A DNA stretch of 64,000 bases, taken from assembly GCF_020921035.1 (NCBI RefSeq), contig NC_063154.1:1984001-2048000 (forward strand), given 5' to 3'. The notes under the pieces are model-generated. The model was given only the letters and a program-made list of their open reading frames with translations, did no database searches and was not told where the DNA came from. The translations under genes were made by a program, and so were the position numbers. Of this stretch, positions 28,651 through 41,099 are shown one piece after another; within the stretch, counting starts at the first letter, position 1; each line of letters starts with the position of its first letter. This DNA is from Rhodamnia argentea. Taxonomy: Eukaryota; Streptophyta; Magnoliopsida; Myrtales; Myrtaceae.

Positions 28651-30236
28651 ATGGTTTCGAGAGAGCAAAAGAGAGCAGTACTGCATGAGAAGCTGCAACT
28701 TCTTCGTTCCATGACAAACTCTCATGCAGTAATTCTTCCCCTCTGCGCTTATTCTGATTCCTTTGCTTCCATAGGCTTTCTGCTCGTTTCGCCAATGACG
28801 CCACCTCCGATTTTGCTATGTAAATATACCCAGATAATCAAGAGTTCAAAAACTTCCCTTCTCTCCATCTATTTTTCTTCTTTCAACTTCTATTCTCTGG
28901 TTTGGTGATTCTTTGATCTTATTTTCAGTCATATCCTCCCATCCGCTTCGTCCCTGTTTTGATTTTGATGCAGAGAGTGATTTACTTTCTGTCGAACTGA
29001 TTTCTGTCCATTCTTGATGTTCCTCATATTTCAATCAGTTTAGAGGGGTTGGATATGGGGGAATGTTAACTCATCTCAGTTTTAATGGTGTGGGATAGAC
29101 TTCTGATAATCGCTTATCAGGTTCAATCGATTGAAAACAGTCATTTTCCGAATAGAGATTAGAATTTCCAGTACCATTCTAATGCCGCACTTACATTCCT
29201 TGTCATATTTGTCAGCTAAACAAGACTTCAATCATAGTAGATGCATCCAAGTATATCAAAGAGCTGAAGCAGAAGGTAGAAAGGCTCAATGAAGACATAG
29301 CAAATGCAGAAACTTCAAGCCAGCAACCTCAATTGCCTGTGGTATGTTCTTATTATCCTAATCTTCCGCACGTCCATGTTCATCCTACCATATAACCCCG
29401 CATTCACATTCTCTGTCCATATTTTCCCATACGACTATTTATGGCATTTTTCTTCGTCGAATCCGATCTCGTCTACAGTCGTCACGAAGATGATGCACAC
29501 CCTATTTTTCCTGAAGTGCTTTTTTTTGTCCTCAGTCAAATAAATTTGAGTTAAAGAAAAACTTTATCGCGTCATTTCCCCTATTTACTTGTGTGATTTG
29601 ACTTTTCTTTCTCGTTCCTCGCTTTGTACTTTTGTGCTCTAAACAGCAGGTAACGGTGGAAACCCTAGAGAAAGGTTTCTTAATCAACGTATTCTCCGAC
29701 AAAAGCTGTCCCGGTTTGCTTGTGTCAATATTGGAAGCTTTTGAGGACTTGGGTCTTAATGTTCTTGAAGCTAGGGTTTCTTGCACGGACAACTTCCGCC
29801 TACAAGCATTTGGAGGCGAAGTAAGATTTCTTAGTCCCATTTTCATAATCTTTATATTTACGTATACACATACCCTCAGTATGTACACAGTTGCGTTGCA
29901 GAACTCTCTCTCTCTTTCGTACACACACACACTCTCACATACTGGCTGTGATATGAGATCACTAGATGACACGGAGGGTTTGTTGCATGCGAGAGCTTAT
30001 TAGAAACGAGACGCAAGTTTCGGGCGCGCATGGTGGTGAAAGCAAGCAAGTTATTAGACACGACCTTGAGAGCACCTAATACTTGATTATAAAGAGTTAA
30101 TGGTAATGACAGTATCATACGTTCCGAACTCGTTCTGCAGAATGAAGAAGAAGGTGATATGATCGATTCACAAGTTATCAAACAAGCGGTAGTTCAAGCG
30201 GTGAAGAATTGGAATGAGAGCAACAATGATGGATGA
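28651..30236 (+). CDS. bHLH/ACT-like transcription regulator (SCREAM-like)
   Basis: Four exons, 28651-28728, 29216-29341, 29650-29820 and 30141-30236, all in phase 0, give 156 aa. Residues 1-50 form an atypical helix-loop-helix (SREQKRAVLHEKLQLLR, then NKTSIIVDASKYIKELK), with few of the basic residues needed for E-box binding. The rest is an ACT-like module (VTVETLEKGFLINVFSD, CPGLLVSILEAFEDLGLNVLEARVSC). The family matches the small Arabidopsis proteins At3g56220 and At2g40435 (from memory), thought to act by dimerising with other bHLH factors. Exon 3 has a CAGCAG acceptor, so it may start at 29647 or 29650, which adds or drops one Gln. The start is the conserved MVSR. Family call firm, function uncertain. 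Confidence 0.9.
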
Positions 30237-31659
30237 GAAAGAATGATATAAATCGTTTGGGCATCTCGTCCTTTGTAGGGTTTTTGCAAAGGAGAGTTAG
30301 GAGTTGCAAAAGGAGAAAACAGCAACGGCAGGTCTGAAAACGTCTGAAGCATTTTCCTTTTCCCCACAAGTAATGTCTAAGTACGTATCATGAAATGCTG
30401 AAGAGCATATTAAAGAGGTGAAGAGATTCCATAAAGTGTGGGATCACTTCATTAAGCTATAATGGTATAGTCTTCGAAGTTAATGTAATTATTGCTTCTG
30501 AGAAACCTATGTGTTTGATGCTATCCATCATCCACAGATTAAGTTGATTTACATTCCTTAATTGTTCAGTTTAATTTTTTGTGGGTTTAGTTTTTCCTCA
30601 GTAACTATTGGTCTCATGTAGAAGTGCAGCTAATTGTTTGCACATATGATCCATATATCCTGCACGCCAAGCTTCGAGAAGAAGAATGCTTAAATGAAGT
30701 ATTGACTTGTTTATTGTTAAAGATATTTTAGATATCTTATAATATCAACCCACGTTATTGGTGAAAATGTTAAGTCGTTCTTGGACCGTATACATCTAGA
30801 TGGAAGCGTGCATAAAAAGGAAGGGTGTGCAAAAGAACCGAAAACGGCCTAGGATTGGACCGAACCGACCGATTCTGGGCGGTTCCCCTGGGAATCGATC
30901 TGATTCCCGGTTTCAATTTATCGAAACTGGTGAGTACCGCTCCGATTGCTGATTCCAGGTGTGGAACTGTTTACCAAGACCGGATCGATACACACATATG
31001 TAAAAAGATGAAGTGGAAGAAGAAATCAAAGGAAATACTCGGTCGCTCATCAAATCAAGAAACTCTCGAAACCAGAAGTCTGGGAATAATGAGTGCGCAT
31101 AAATGGTCTGGACACCTGCTTTCTCTTGGCATGCCATTGTCCATGGAGTCCAATGACAACACCCTAAGCTTTGGTATGGAAAAACTGTATGTCGGTCGTC
31201 ATTTACTCCTTCTTAGTTGCCATTTTGTCCACTTTTAAGTTACTTACTTTCATGAGAACCGGTGATCTGATATTGAGTTGCTGTTCTCTACATCGAAATC
31301 GGAATAAAACATGCGTTAAAAACTTCCGACAAAGGGAGTTTGTTATTGCGAATTGGTACTAGGACTCTAATTTTCCTTCCCTCAATCGACTTGTTTGCGT
31401 CGGGATGTTCATTAAACGTCCTCGGATTTCTAAATCGGAAAGCTTGTTGTCGTAATGAGATGATCCTAGGGACATGTAATTCTCTTTTAACCGCGTGAAA
31501 ACATCCGCGATGGGAATATATAAGCTCCATGTTGGTCTCTTACCCAAGAAACCTTTTCAATCATAACTGTGGACCTCCTGTACAACAAACTACATCAGCT
31601 GCACAACTTGCTTCGCACTCTGTTCCCATCCCGAAGGATAGGGAGGAGCCATTTGGTCC
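30237..31659. other. Intergenic, no gene recognised
   Basis: The first part is the 3' flank of the bHLH/ACT-like gene. From about 30830 to 31000 there are ccgaaccg and ggttcc words typical of degraded GGTTCC-type elements. No coding gene seen. Confidence 0.45.
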
Positions 31660-32045
31660 GGAGAAAATTATCCAAAAAGTCCAAAATTTATTGCAATTTT
31701 ACCGGTTCGGTCTTAAAATTTTTGAATTTATGCTAGCGTGGGCGAGGGCGTCCCGGCCCTCAACCCTAAGCTAGGGGGAAAAAGAAAAATATAAAAAAGA
31801 AAAGAAAAGAAAAGAAATTATAAGAAATTATAAGAAAATTCAAAACGTTTTAAAGATATTATTAAAATTTATCCACGTCGGTCTTGGCCGAGCCACGTAG
31901 GACAGCCGATGTCCATATTAGTGTAGTCAAAATTATGTGAATGAACTGAATTGGCATAACGTCAAAGGTTACCGATTGGCAAAAAAAAAATAACTAAATT
32001 GACATAATTATAATTGATTTATGATTCTTTTTTTTTTTATGATTT
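31660..32045. mobile_element. Foldback family copy, degraded
   Basis: The left arm (ggagaaaattatccaaaaag, then ggttcggtctt) and right arm (ccacgtcgg, gccacgtagg, gactgaattggcat-like words, then attgatttatgatt) match the family at 18360. A short A-rich core separates them. Boundaries are approximate and no target duplication was found. Confidence 0.45.
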
Positions 32046-32162
32046 TCCCATCTGGCCGTAACTGCGATGACCGCGTTCCGAAACACACTACGAACCTGGA
32101 AGAGAAAATATTGCATACCCCCTTGGTGCCACCACATTTTTCCCCTTGTCCATTTAATGAAC

Positions 32163-32172
32163 GACACGTGTC
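32163..32172. promoter_or_regulatory. G-box/ABRE palindrome in left arm of foldback element
   Basis: The gacacgtgtc palindrome contains CACGTG and is repeated in the right arm at 32856-32865. Such sites bind bZIP and bHLH factors. Whether it acts on a nearby gene is unknown. Confidence 0.4.
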
Positions 32173-32496
32173 TAATGGGCCCCACATTTCAGATCTTTGA
32201 AAAATCTCTTTCTGACCCACTTTCTGCCTTCCACAATCACCCCTCCACCTCCTCTCTTCTCCATCTCTCTTCCGCAATGCGCTCCCTCTCTCTTTCCTTC
32301 AGAAATGAAGACTTTTTTTTTTTGTCTCACCCATTCATGAAAGAAGAACAAAAAATAATTCATCTTTTCTTTGATTTACATTGCCACATATTAATGTATT
32401 CATATTTTTGTGCGATTTGACTCTTGGTTTATATGGGTTATGGAAGTCGATTATTCCTTCACCAAGATGTCGGCCTCCGTCGACCGGCCGGCGATG

Positions 32497-32615
32497 GAGT
32501 AGTCGACGAGATCTTGGCACAGGGGCGGAAGGTGGCGGCATGCTGGAGGTCGAACATCTCACCGCGGAGTTTATCGGGCTTGGCATCAATGAGGGCCAGC
32601 TCGGCGGCGGCTAAG
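32497..32615 (-). pseudogene. Captured L-lactate dehydrogenase fragment
   Basis: The minus strand encodes AAAELALIDAKPDKLRGEM followed by FDLQHAA and then a diverged AKI. This matches the NAD-binding half of plant L-lactate dehydrogenase, where ELALVDAKPDKLRGEMLDLQHAA is conserved. Just upstream of the match lies ttcttag, which looks like a retained splice acceptor (near 32613). Downstream the frame is lost. The fragment cannot make an enzyme. Confidence 0.75.
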
Positions 32616-33460
32616 AACGAGGTACGAAGCTGGCGGGGCTTTGTGCATTTTCTTGTTGAACAAAAAATTGGAATAGACCTTCTCACTCTCCGTATTTTTG
32701 TTGAATTTGGGTGGGGGGAATCGAAGACGAGTGAAGACAGAAAGAAGAAAGGGGGAGGAGCGCTGCAGATTAGAGGGAGGGTGGAGGGTGGTTTATGGAA
32801 GAGAGAAAGTGAGGGAAAAAGAGATTTCTGAAAAGTGGAAATGCAGGATCCAATAGACACGTGTCGTTCATTAAATGGACAAGGGGAAAAATGAGGTGGC
32901 ACCAAGGGGGTATGCAGTGTTTTCTTACCAACCTGAGGCACAAATGATCATGAACTCCTTGGAGAATCAAGGCCGTGAATTCTTGGGCCTCCCTCCGTCC
33001 ACACAAAGCCCCGGTTATGGGATTTTTTTACGTGACTTTTGGATTCAAATTTCAATAGAGACCGTCGTCATCTGAATGTTTTTCTGGATTTTGGGCTTTG
33101 GGAAAGATAAAGATCGCAGACCCACGATTTAAATTCCGCTAAAGATGGAAAGAAGAACACATCCACTTCGCTAGCAAGTGAAAGAATTCAATAGACAAGA
33201 GTGATGAGAAAGAAGGGAAGACCGATAACGTCCTCACTCCTCATCCGTCGTTCAACTCGTACGATAATGTGTACACAAGGCAGTCAAGTCATTTCTCGTC
33301 GACACAGGGAATCGACTACAAGCCATTACTAAATCCTGCTAAATTATTGATTGATGATGTCTGTCGGAACGAAGAGCAGGATCCTCTCATCTTCGCCGCT
33401 CCAGCAGCAGATGCTTTTTCTCGAGAGAAGCATCTTTAAATAACGAAAAAAGCAGTGAGT

Positions 33461-33894
33461 TCAATTGCGTCGAGGCTCGCCGGACTGTTGCTCGTAGTAA
33501 TGGTAAGCCGCCGCACCTGAGAGCACCGCCAACGTCAGGGCCTGCGCATGCATCCTGTGAACAACACGACACCGTATAGTAACTCAGTTACATACACTTC
33601 AAAGTGTTCGTGCTTAATCAAGGCGAGGGGAGGAGCTACCTACCGAGCATGAATGAGGCGGAGGCTGGGCTTGAGGGGAGGCTTGGTGCGCGAATAAGCA
33701 AGCGATGCTCCAACTGCTGATGCCCATAGTCCTCCTGCAGCATCAACCCCCATCCTCACGATTTAGATCCGGCAAAGATTGATTAGTCACAGTCGTTACT
33801 TTTGATACAAGTATTCGAGATGGATAGAGATGGGATGGAACTGACCAATGCTGGTGAGCTTGTGCTCGGAGACCCAGGACTGAATCGCCTCCAT
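33461..33894 (-). CDS. HIG1-domain (hypoxia-responsive) mitochondrial protein
   Basis: Three exons, 33894-33846, 33734-33644 and 33554-33461, give a 77-aa protein. It starts MEAIQSWVSEHKLTSIGGLW, then has a first hydrophobic segment (WASAVGASLAY), a basic loop (KPSLRLIHARMHAQ) and a second hydrophobic segment (ALTLAVLSGAAAY). The RLIHARMHAQ type loop is the signature of HIG1 proteins, which sit in the mitochondrial inner membrane; yeast relatives (Rcf) associate with cytochrome c oxidase supercomplexes. All introns are GT-AG, and the size fits the short plant members. Role in hypoxia is inferred from the family. The upstream region has GGT repeats (about 33990-34030) and CT repeats in the leader. 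Confidence 0.88.
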
Positions 33895-34199
33895 CTTGAC
33901 TTCTTCTTTCTCTTGGCAAAACAAGGCTGAGAATGCAGCGAGTATGGAGGAGTTGAGAAGGCCGGTGCCGGTGCATTTATATAGGGGAAAAGAGGTGGTG
34001 AAATGGCGGTGGTGGTGGTGGAGGTGGTTGGTGTGTGGCCCTTGGTTTTGTGCACTGGAACCGTGAACTCCTCCATAAACTACAGGCTTCTCTCCTCCGG
34101 TTTTCTTCTCTCTCTCTCTCTCACTCAGAGGACAGAGGATAGATAGGACTCGGGAGTTGGGGAAAGGTGAAACATTTTCAGACTCCATCCGTACCAGAT

Positions 34200-34638
34200 G
34201 TTTCCCCAGCAGCCCCGTCACCTTGTGCTCACTGTTCGCACGTTTGTGACAATAATGGGGTCATTTTCCCGGGGCTTATTCAGCATCGCAATGAAGTTGC
34301 AAACTTTTTGCACATATCAAAACTGAGCCCCGACCAGCCACCGCCATTTATTTGGGAAGAAAATTTTAAATAAAGATTTGAAATATCCTCATTTTCTCAA
34401 ATAAGAAGTTGGAGTGAACCGTGTTTCAAATAATAACATGAAATATCCTCATTTTCTCAAATAAGATCAGAAATGGTTATGTCTATCTCAAAAAAGGATC
34501 AAACCTCACTAAAAAGGCTATTTTCGTCCTTTACATATTTTTTTATTAATTTAACTAAACTTTAAGTTAAACTTGTCTTTTGACAAAATTGCCCTTGACC
34601 GACAGGAATATTTAGTCGGCCGGTGAAATCATATATCC
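34200..34638. other. Intergenic, no gene recognised
   Basis: Upstream flank of the HIG1 gene. A gaaatatcctcattttctcaa word occurs twice (about 34379 and 34439), spaced 60 bp. Nothing else recognised. Confidence 0.45.
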
Positions 34639-35000
34639 GCTTGATATGCTTGCTAGTCAAAAATTCACGCTTGATATGTACGCACACATATTCGTGTGAT
34701 ATGCTTGTCAATCAAAAGTTCTCATTTGATATGTAGGCATGCATATTCGCGTGATATGCTTGTCAATCAAAAGTTCTCATTTGATATGTACGCATCGGAT
34801 ATCCGTATGATATGGAATCCACATATGACATGTACGCACCATATATCCGTGTGATATGCTTATCGCCTAAAAGTGTACATTTGACACGTACACACTACAT
34901 ATCCACGTGATATGCTTATCGGTTAAAAGTTCACGTTTAACATGTACGCACCACATATTCACATGATATACTTGTTAGTCGAAATTCCATGTCTTATAAT
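34639..35000. repeat. Minisatellite, unit of about 55-56 bp, six to seven units
   Basis: Each unit begins tgatatgctt, continues with aaaagtt(c)..att(t)gatatgtacgca and ends in catat(t/a)tc(g/c)(c/t)(g/a). Two adjacent units are nearly identical; outer ones are diverged, and one is shortened. The array is AT-rich, non-coding and isolated. Confidence 0.75.
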
Positions 35001-35329
35001 TTTGTCTTCTAATTTTAGCTTACAATTATAAAAAAAAAAAAAAACAGGCAACCAAAGCGATGAAATCGGATCGGCCAATGATCCGGTTTCACCAAAAGAA
35101 ATTTGCGGTCCAAATTTAACCGTCCCACCGTAAGAATTGGTGGGACGGTCAGCCTAGCTTAATCCTACTTGAAATTTAATCCTATTTGAAATTTTCCCTT
35201 TATTTAGTCTCCTTATTTAAGTTAAGAAAGTCGATCACGTGCCTATGTCAACACCTCCTCTTAGGTGCAAGCCGGATTAGGAATGATACATGGAAATTAC
35301 CAAACGGGGAGAGCACGTACATGAAATAA

Positions 35330-35765
35330 ATTGAGGCGCGACCTATCAAAATGGGTTATAAGCCCATTTGTTAATCCATATATGATGGGTTGAGTTATCG
35401 GATGGGTTAGTTGTGTTTAATAAATGGATTATAAATGGGTTTAAATATAATATGAGTGTTAAATGGATCATAAATAGGTTTATAACTTACTTAAACTCAA
35501 TCCACCTTATGATTGTCTCTTCATTCTCTCTCGCCGTCACTCAATCTCGCGTTCACTTACTCCGCATTCTCAATCAATTTGGATATGAGTTTTCTTAAAC
35601 TAGATTAAATATAGAGACGTTTTAAAAATATGGTTCGGGTCGGGTATAAATTGGTTATGGGTAGAGTCGGATATGGTTTAGTAAATTTATATTGCAATAA
35701 ATTGGTGTTTTTGGATCAGATCATTTATAATCCGATTCAACCTATCCATTTGACAAATCCATTAG
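35330..35765. mobile_element. Degraded hAT-type relic (gggtc family)
   Basis: Begins near gacctatcaaaatgggt and ends near atccatttgacaaat, with atgggt and cgggtc words in the arms as in the intact elements at 17047 and 23964. It lacks the GC-rich core, and no target duplication was found. Confidence 0.4.
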
Positions 35766-38751
35766 GGTGGAACCTTACTCCAAACTCATGTTAGAAATTT
35801 TGCCCAAATCGAAAATTTAAACTAAATGGTGGTGGGAGATCATGCCGTACATTCAAGCGATGTGAGATGTTTTGACAATAAACACGATATTTCTCAACCA
35901 GGGTCGTATTCAAATATATAGGGAGCTTCTTCAGTTGAAAAAAACAAAGAGCAGAAAGAAAGAAAAAAAAAACAGCACTTTCATGGACAAAAATGCCCAC
36001 GTGAAACCATGGAAGCCATAGGAGGTAACGTTAACGTCACCGACTTTTGGGATTGGTGAAAACTCGGTATGATAATTCGGGGATTCCCACGAAGAGAGAT
36101 TTTCATTTTCCCCTTAATAACGACTCACTTTGCGAAGGGCGATAATAAAATAAACTACGTTTAAGCATAATCAGGACGCGATTAAAGTGTGGTCAGGAAG
36201 CAAAAGATGTCAACGAGGCCCGAAAGATGCTTTGAGATCTGATCCTGCCTAACACCGTGAAAAATGCCTAGTTTCGGCTGGTTCTAAGTGGTTTTCGTGT
36301 GAAAACCGGGGGAACTTGGTCACTGGTCACGACCACTTTAAGTTAATGAGTGTCAAAGATATTCAGTTAGACAACGTTTACAAATCCAGGGGAATGGGCT
36401 CCAGTTAAACTTAACTTTGCCTCGTGGCGTCATTGTATACGACTAATTTCCTTAAAAAACTCGAACTGTAAGTACAATCTCAAGTCTTTCTCGAACTTTT
36501 CGTTTGTTTGAAAAAAAAATCTTTAACTTTTCCTCTAGTTTCAAGTCAGTCAACTTCCACAAATCGCCACTGACTTTTTAAAGATTAACATGTCAAGAGG
36601 TTGTTGTTGTGTTATATGTACGTGGGGGTGTTGATAAAGGCCAAGGTTCCGCTAATGAACCTCTAACTGGCCTTAGGGGTGAGCACAAGTCCCGAGTAAA
36701 ATCGGGGAACCGAACTGGAACAACCCTAAATATTGGTAAGTAGGAACCGAACCGCAAAATAGAAGAACTAGAGAACCGGATCAAACTGGGGTTACCCTAA
36801 AACTAATAGTATATTTAGATCTTTTCACTAATTTTCATACAAGAAGTATCAAACTTTTACAATTTAGACAATCATTTCATTACTACTGTTATTCAATATG
36901 TTTTTCCATTAATAGGATCAGTTTTAAACTTGCTATGGTGCAGGTGGAAGACATGTACCTCATATTATATATATTGGAGGAGAAATCAACTATACTGCAC
37001 ACTTTGAAAACCTTAAATTAACTAATCACGTCTTTTTACACGTGTTTCTAGTTTACACATGAATCAACCCCTTTCACTTACTCTACATGACAACATATGA
37101 GAGAAGAGGTTTGATCTAATAAAGAGAATAAAAGATTTCTTTTTTGTCCTGAAAGTTTGTCTTTTTGGGTTGTATTAAAGAAAGAAGAGGTTTGATCTAA
37201 ATGTTCAAGGTGACTCGTGAAGTTTGCCTCAGGTCGAAAGCCAGAACATGTCAGAAGCCAGAACATGTCGGAAGCCCATTTAATATTGTAAAAACCTATT
37301 CATGGTCATTACGTGTGGATGCTGTGTAATCCGAGAACAACTAAAAACGAAAGTAGTACGAAAACATCATTTTTTTAGCTTTTTCACGGAAAAGACCCGT
37401 CTTTCGATTTGACAATGGTAGGTTGTAGTTTTCCTTACCCATGGACGCAAAAGCCAATGAGAGCGGGATGCACCACCACATTCTTTGCCGAAAGATCAGT
37501 TCACGCCTCTTTCCTCTGTCGCGTTTTAAGTCATCCATGACTACTCAAGCGATCGTGGCATCATGTGTGACTATGGCATGCAATGGAAATCTCTCGCCAC
37601 GGCAGATTCAAGTAGTTTCGACGACCTGCTTCGCGTTCATTCGAAATAGCTTGAAGTGGTCGAATTGACTATCGAGAATTGAGAGACACATGTTCATGTC
37701 CTATAATGACGATCTGTTGCGCAAGCCTGCCGATCAAGATTAACTGATTCACGTTAGTAGCCCACCGCTAGTTGTCATTCGAACCCAAAATGACCTTCAT
37801 GACGGATTGTGCCTGACTAGTCCAAAAACGAAAGCAATCACGAGGCAATTTATATAATTACGCATAGTCTCTCCACGGAAGAAAGAAAGATGATGAATCG
37901 ACTCGAGCAAGCTCGTGTATGATTTCCTTTTCCTATTGTCTTATAGGGATGGAAATGCCCCAACAATCCAATGGAAAGGAACCTTCTTTCGCACTCAGCA
38001 TACCATCAGTGTCAATGTACTAGTTTAACCGGCCCCAAGTAAAACCACCAGCATCTTGTCAAACCTCATGAAATGAACCGGATTAGAAAGAAATTCTTTC
38101 TTTGGGTCGGCCATGCGCTGGCCCATATCAAGTGCATTGGGCCGCCATCCAGAAAGCAAAACCGAACACACCAATAAGAGAAAAGGAAAGCCTCTTCGGT
38201 TAGCCGCATCCTTCTCTCCCTTGACGACTGTCTTAGAAAATTACCACCACCTTTAACCGGTTATTTCATCGACGAAATCTCGAGGTGCGCGGATTCATGC
38301 GACTCCAGCGCACCACAACTCTTGATTTGGCGTGCCATGCGTGAGACCAACGTGATCGAATGGCTATGGTCCATTGGGCTCACACGAATCCAGCGCCTCC
38401 ATTAGTAACTCAAAAAATTACCTCTCCATATGGACACCAAATCTCGTTGCGCAACAGGAGATCTAACCTTTAGAAGTTTGCAGTTCAGCATTATTCTATT
38501 TCAACTAGTGAACCATCACATGCCCAAAACCAAAGAAAGAAAAAAGAAAAAAGTTAATTAAAAAAAAAGGGGTCACCAAGCCTCACCTTCTTGAAGCAGA
38601 AGGCTGCATCTGTTTTCTGCGATCCAGGAGAAGGCCACAATGAGATGCCCGGATGATGGATAGCGGAGGCTTTTCCAAGGGATTGTTACAGATAAGATGG
38701 GACATGCTCCAAAGTTAACCACCAATGACGCAAAATTAGACTACCACGGCT
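35766..38751. other. Intergenic, no gene recognised
   Basis: About 36660-36800 is a fragment of the taggggtgagca / GGTTCC-type family. About 37185-37265 is the inverted partner of 16345-16425. No convincing gene, RNA or intact element was found in the rest. Confidence 0.45.
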
Positions 38752-41092
38752 CTAGGAGGAATCGTCATATCTCAGATCTTGAAACCTTTTTAACAAGCCA
38801 GATCTATACTTCTCTGCTTCTGCGTCCTCAAATGAATCTGCCATGGACCTCATGACGGAGGTCAACCCAGCTTGGTGCAGTATTCCCGCAGCTTCGACTG
38901 CCACACCATAACTTACTTTTTATATGAGCAATGTAATAATGTGGGAGCACAATTTCGTTCGTCAAGCTTAAACAGTAATAAAACGGCCATTCACAAAGTC
39001 TTCTCCAGTCAGATATGTCAAAATTGGTTAGGACACTAGTAAAAAAGAAATGTCAAGGAAGAAATATCACACGATTCACAAAATATTTACTATCTTTAAG
39101 GAAGAAATATCAAACTCAAATTAAATCGAATGTTCAGCAAAAGAGAATGGATGAGCAGGGAAGAAAATAGCAGAGTGCAGAGAAACCTCCAGGAGAAGCA
39201 CTAAGAACTCCCTAGAGAGACAAAGGAAACAAAAGACCTGAATCATTCCCATTGATGCTGACTCACAGTTGAAAAGTGAGGATCAGAGAACTACTAAAGA
39301 CATGACAAAACTTTGTCAAAGATTCACCAGAGCCTCAGATTAGAAATTTTAAAAGATACGAACTGTCAACAGTATATTCCTATATCTTGCAAGACGTATC
39401 CTTTCTATCAAAGCCACTCTATCAGAAGTTCGATCATCGACTTTGTGATAGTGACAAGATGTAAATAACTTTTCCAGCTGAGAAAATCCCAGAATGAGTA
39501 TTGGTTAGTAGCACAACGTGCTATGCACCTATCCTAAAGCATGAGGAATTTGCAACTATAATAATTAGGGCACAGATGTAGGGAACAAACAGATAAAACA
39601 AAAGGCACCACCTGAATTTGAAAGAGCAGCAAGAGCTTTCAAAGCTTCCTTCCTTGTGCGGTCATCTTTAGCAGTGCTTAGCATGTTCACAAGCTCTTGA
39701 GCACCACCCATTTCCACTATTTTCATCCTTCTTTCATCTAAGTATCAAAGTGAAGTTGAAAATGATTTCTATGATTCAAAGCATCGACTGCAGCTACGAT
39801 ACAGCAAAACAATGCATGGTTCATGCCAACAACGCTAACATAAATATAATGCTGCCACGTGTGTTATAATAGCGAACATACATAGCAGATGGCAGAAGAA
39901 TGAATATGTCAAAAGGCTCAAAAGCTACATTAACTTTACCAAGTGCTTAGATAGTTATGAAAGGTGAAAAAGTATCTGAAGCATAATCACCGAGTTTCCT
40001 GAACATTATTTGTTTGTCACACCAAAGGAGATAATGACATTACCATCTATTGCAAAACGTGATAACCTAGAAGCTCCCATTCTCTTAAACAAGGGATCCT
40101 TGACATGCAGAAGGGAAACAGACTGCTGTATCAAATTATCTCCTGGAAAACATAGAAGAATTCATCCATCAGAAAAGGCAAGGTGAGGCAGAAACCATAA
40201 AATAGAGAAGTGACCCCTTCAAAGATCATGAGTAACATCTCCGCATACCCAAGTACGGGAAAATTTGATAGCCAACAAACGTGGCGGTTCCCGCGAAGAA
40301 CAACTTCAACAACCATCCTATCTTCCTCTCAGCCTCCTGCTCTAGCGCTAGCTCATCTAGAGGTGAATCAAGATATAACAAAATCAGTTTCAGCAGCGCA
40401 AATGCATCGCGTATCCCCGGAGGAATCGTTGCAGGTATAACACGTAGCAAGAGGGATATATGGCCATCAATCCACCTCGAAACATACACAGAATTATCAG
40501 GGAAAAGAAAGTGAAGGACCAGCCATTTGGCAATTAGTTCGCAATCTAATGGTTCAATCACAACAACATAGACCCCGCAAGAATCTGAAATAGATTTTCT
40601 AGTTCAAGCTCAATGCAAAAGGATCTTGAACGCCTCATAGAAAAAGGGGCCAAATCAATAGTTCAATAGAACAAATCAACTAAACCACGTAGAATGCAAA
40701 AATCATCCGCGGAACGTTTTCGGACAAAATGAGCAAAATCACAACGTCAATCGTACTGGAAGCCGACAACCATCGAGGGGCCAAACGAACATGCTCTAGC
40801 AAAAGATTAAAAGAGACGCAATCCGAAAGGCGAAGTGGGTGAATCGGAGAAATCAGCAACCTTTCCCGTTGTATGAAGAGGAACATCTACTCTGCAAATA
40901 CCCGGGTTTTCTTCTGCATAAATACTGCGCAAAGATCGATAAAAAATTGTCTCCATCAAAGCAAGAATCAACTGAAATATGCTCAGTCCGGTCTCGCATA
41001 TATGCTTCAGTTTGATAATGCACGAAAATGGAAGTGAAGATAGAGAAATTAGTCAAATTTACAGTGGCCACTCGCGCCGTTAAAGCACGCAT
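38752..41092 (-). CDS. ARM-repeat family protein, probably organelle-targeted
   Basis: Five exons, 41092-40861, 40356-40249, 40142-40044, 39737-39612 and 38897-38752, join in phase to 236 aa. Residues 1-77 are poorly conserved and basic near RRKPGYLQSRCSSSY, compatible with a targeting peptide. A hydrophobic segment follows (WLLKLFFAGTATFVGY), then DPLFKRMGASRLSRFAID and DERRMKIVEMGGAQELVNML, an armadillo-like helical repeat, then RKEALKALAALS, and the end LLKRFQDLRYD. It resembles Arabidopsis At3g56210 (from memory), of unknown function. Exons 2-4 are well supported; the start codon in exon 1 and the exon 5 acceptor (38897, ggcag|TC) are the best in-phase choices but less certain. Confidence 0.78.
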
Positions 41093-41099
41093 GATGATG

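Larger units (their letters stand above)
32090..32945. mobile_element. Foldback (Pack-MULE-like) element with captured LDH fragment
   Basis: Arms of roughly 150-200 bp are inverted copies: the left has gcatacccccttggtgccacc and ttgtccatttaatgaac (about 32113-32160), the right has the same inverted (about 32860-32920). Each arm carries a perfect gacacgtgtc palindrome. The interior holds a minus-strand piece of lactate dehydrogenase (32497-32615). Long inverted arms enclosing a host gene fragment suggest a Pack-MULE, but I did not find a 9-bp target duplication, so the superfamily is inferred. Confidence 0.65.

Noticed and set aside
32459..32941. 160-codon open frame on -
   Set aside because: Not a gene. 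Only the part around 32497-32615 has recognisable content (lactate dehydrogenase); the rest is the transposon arm.
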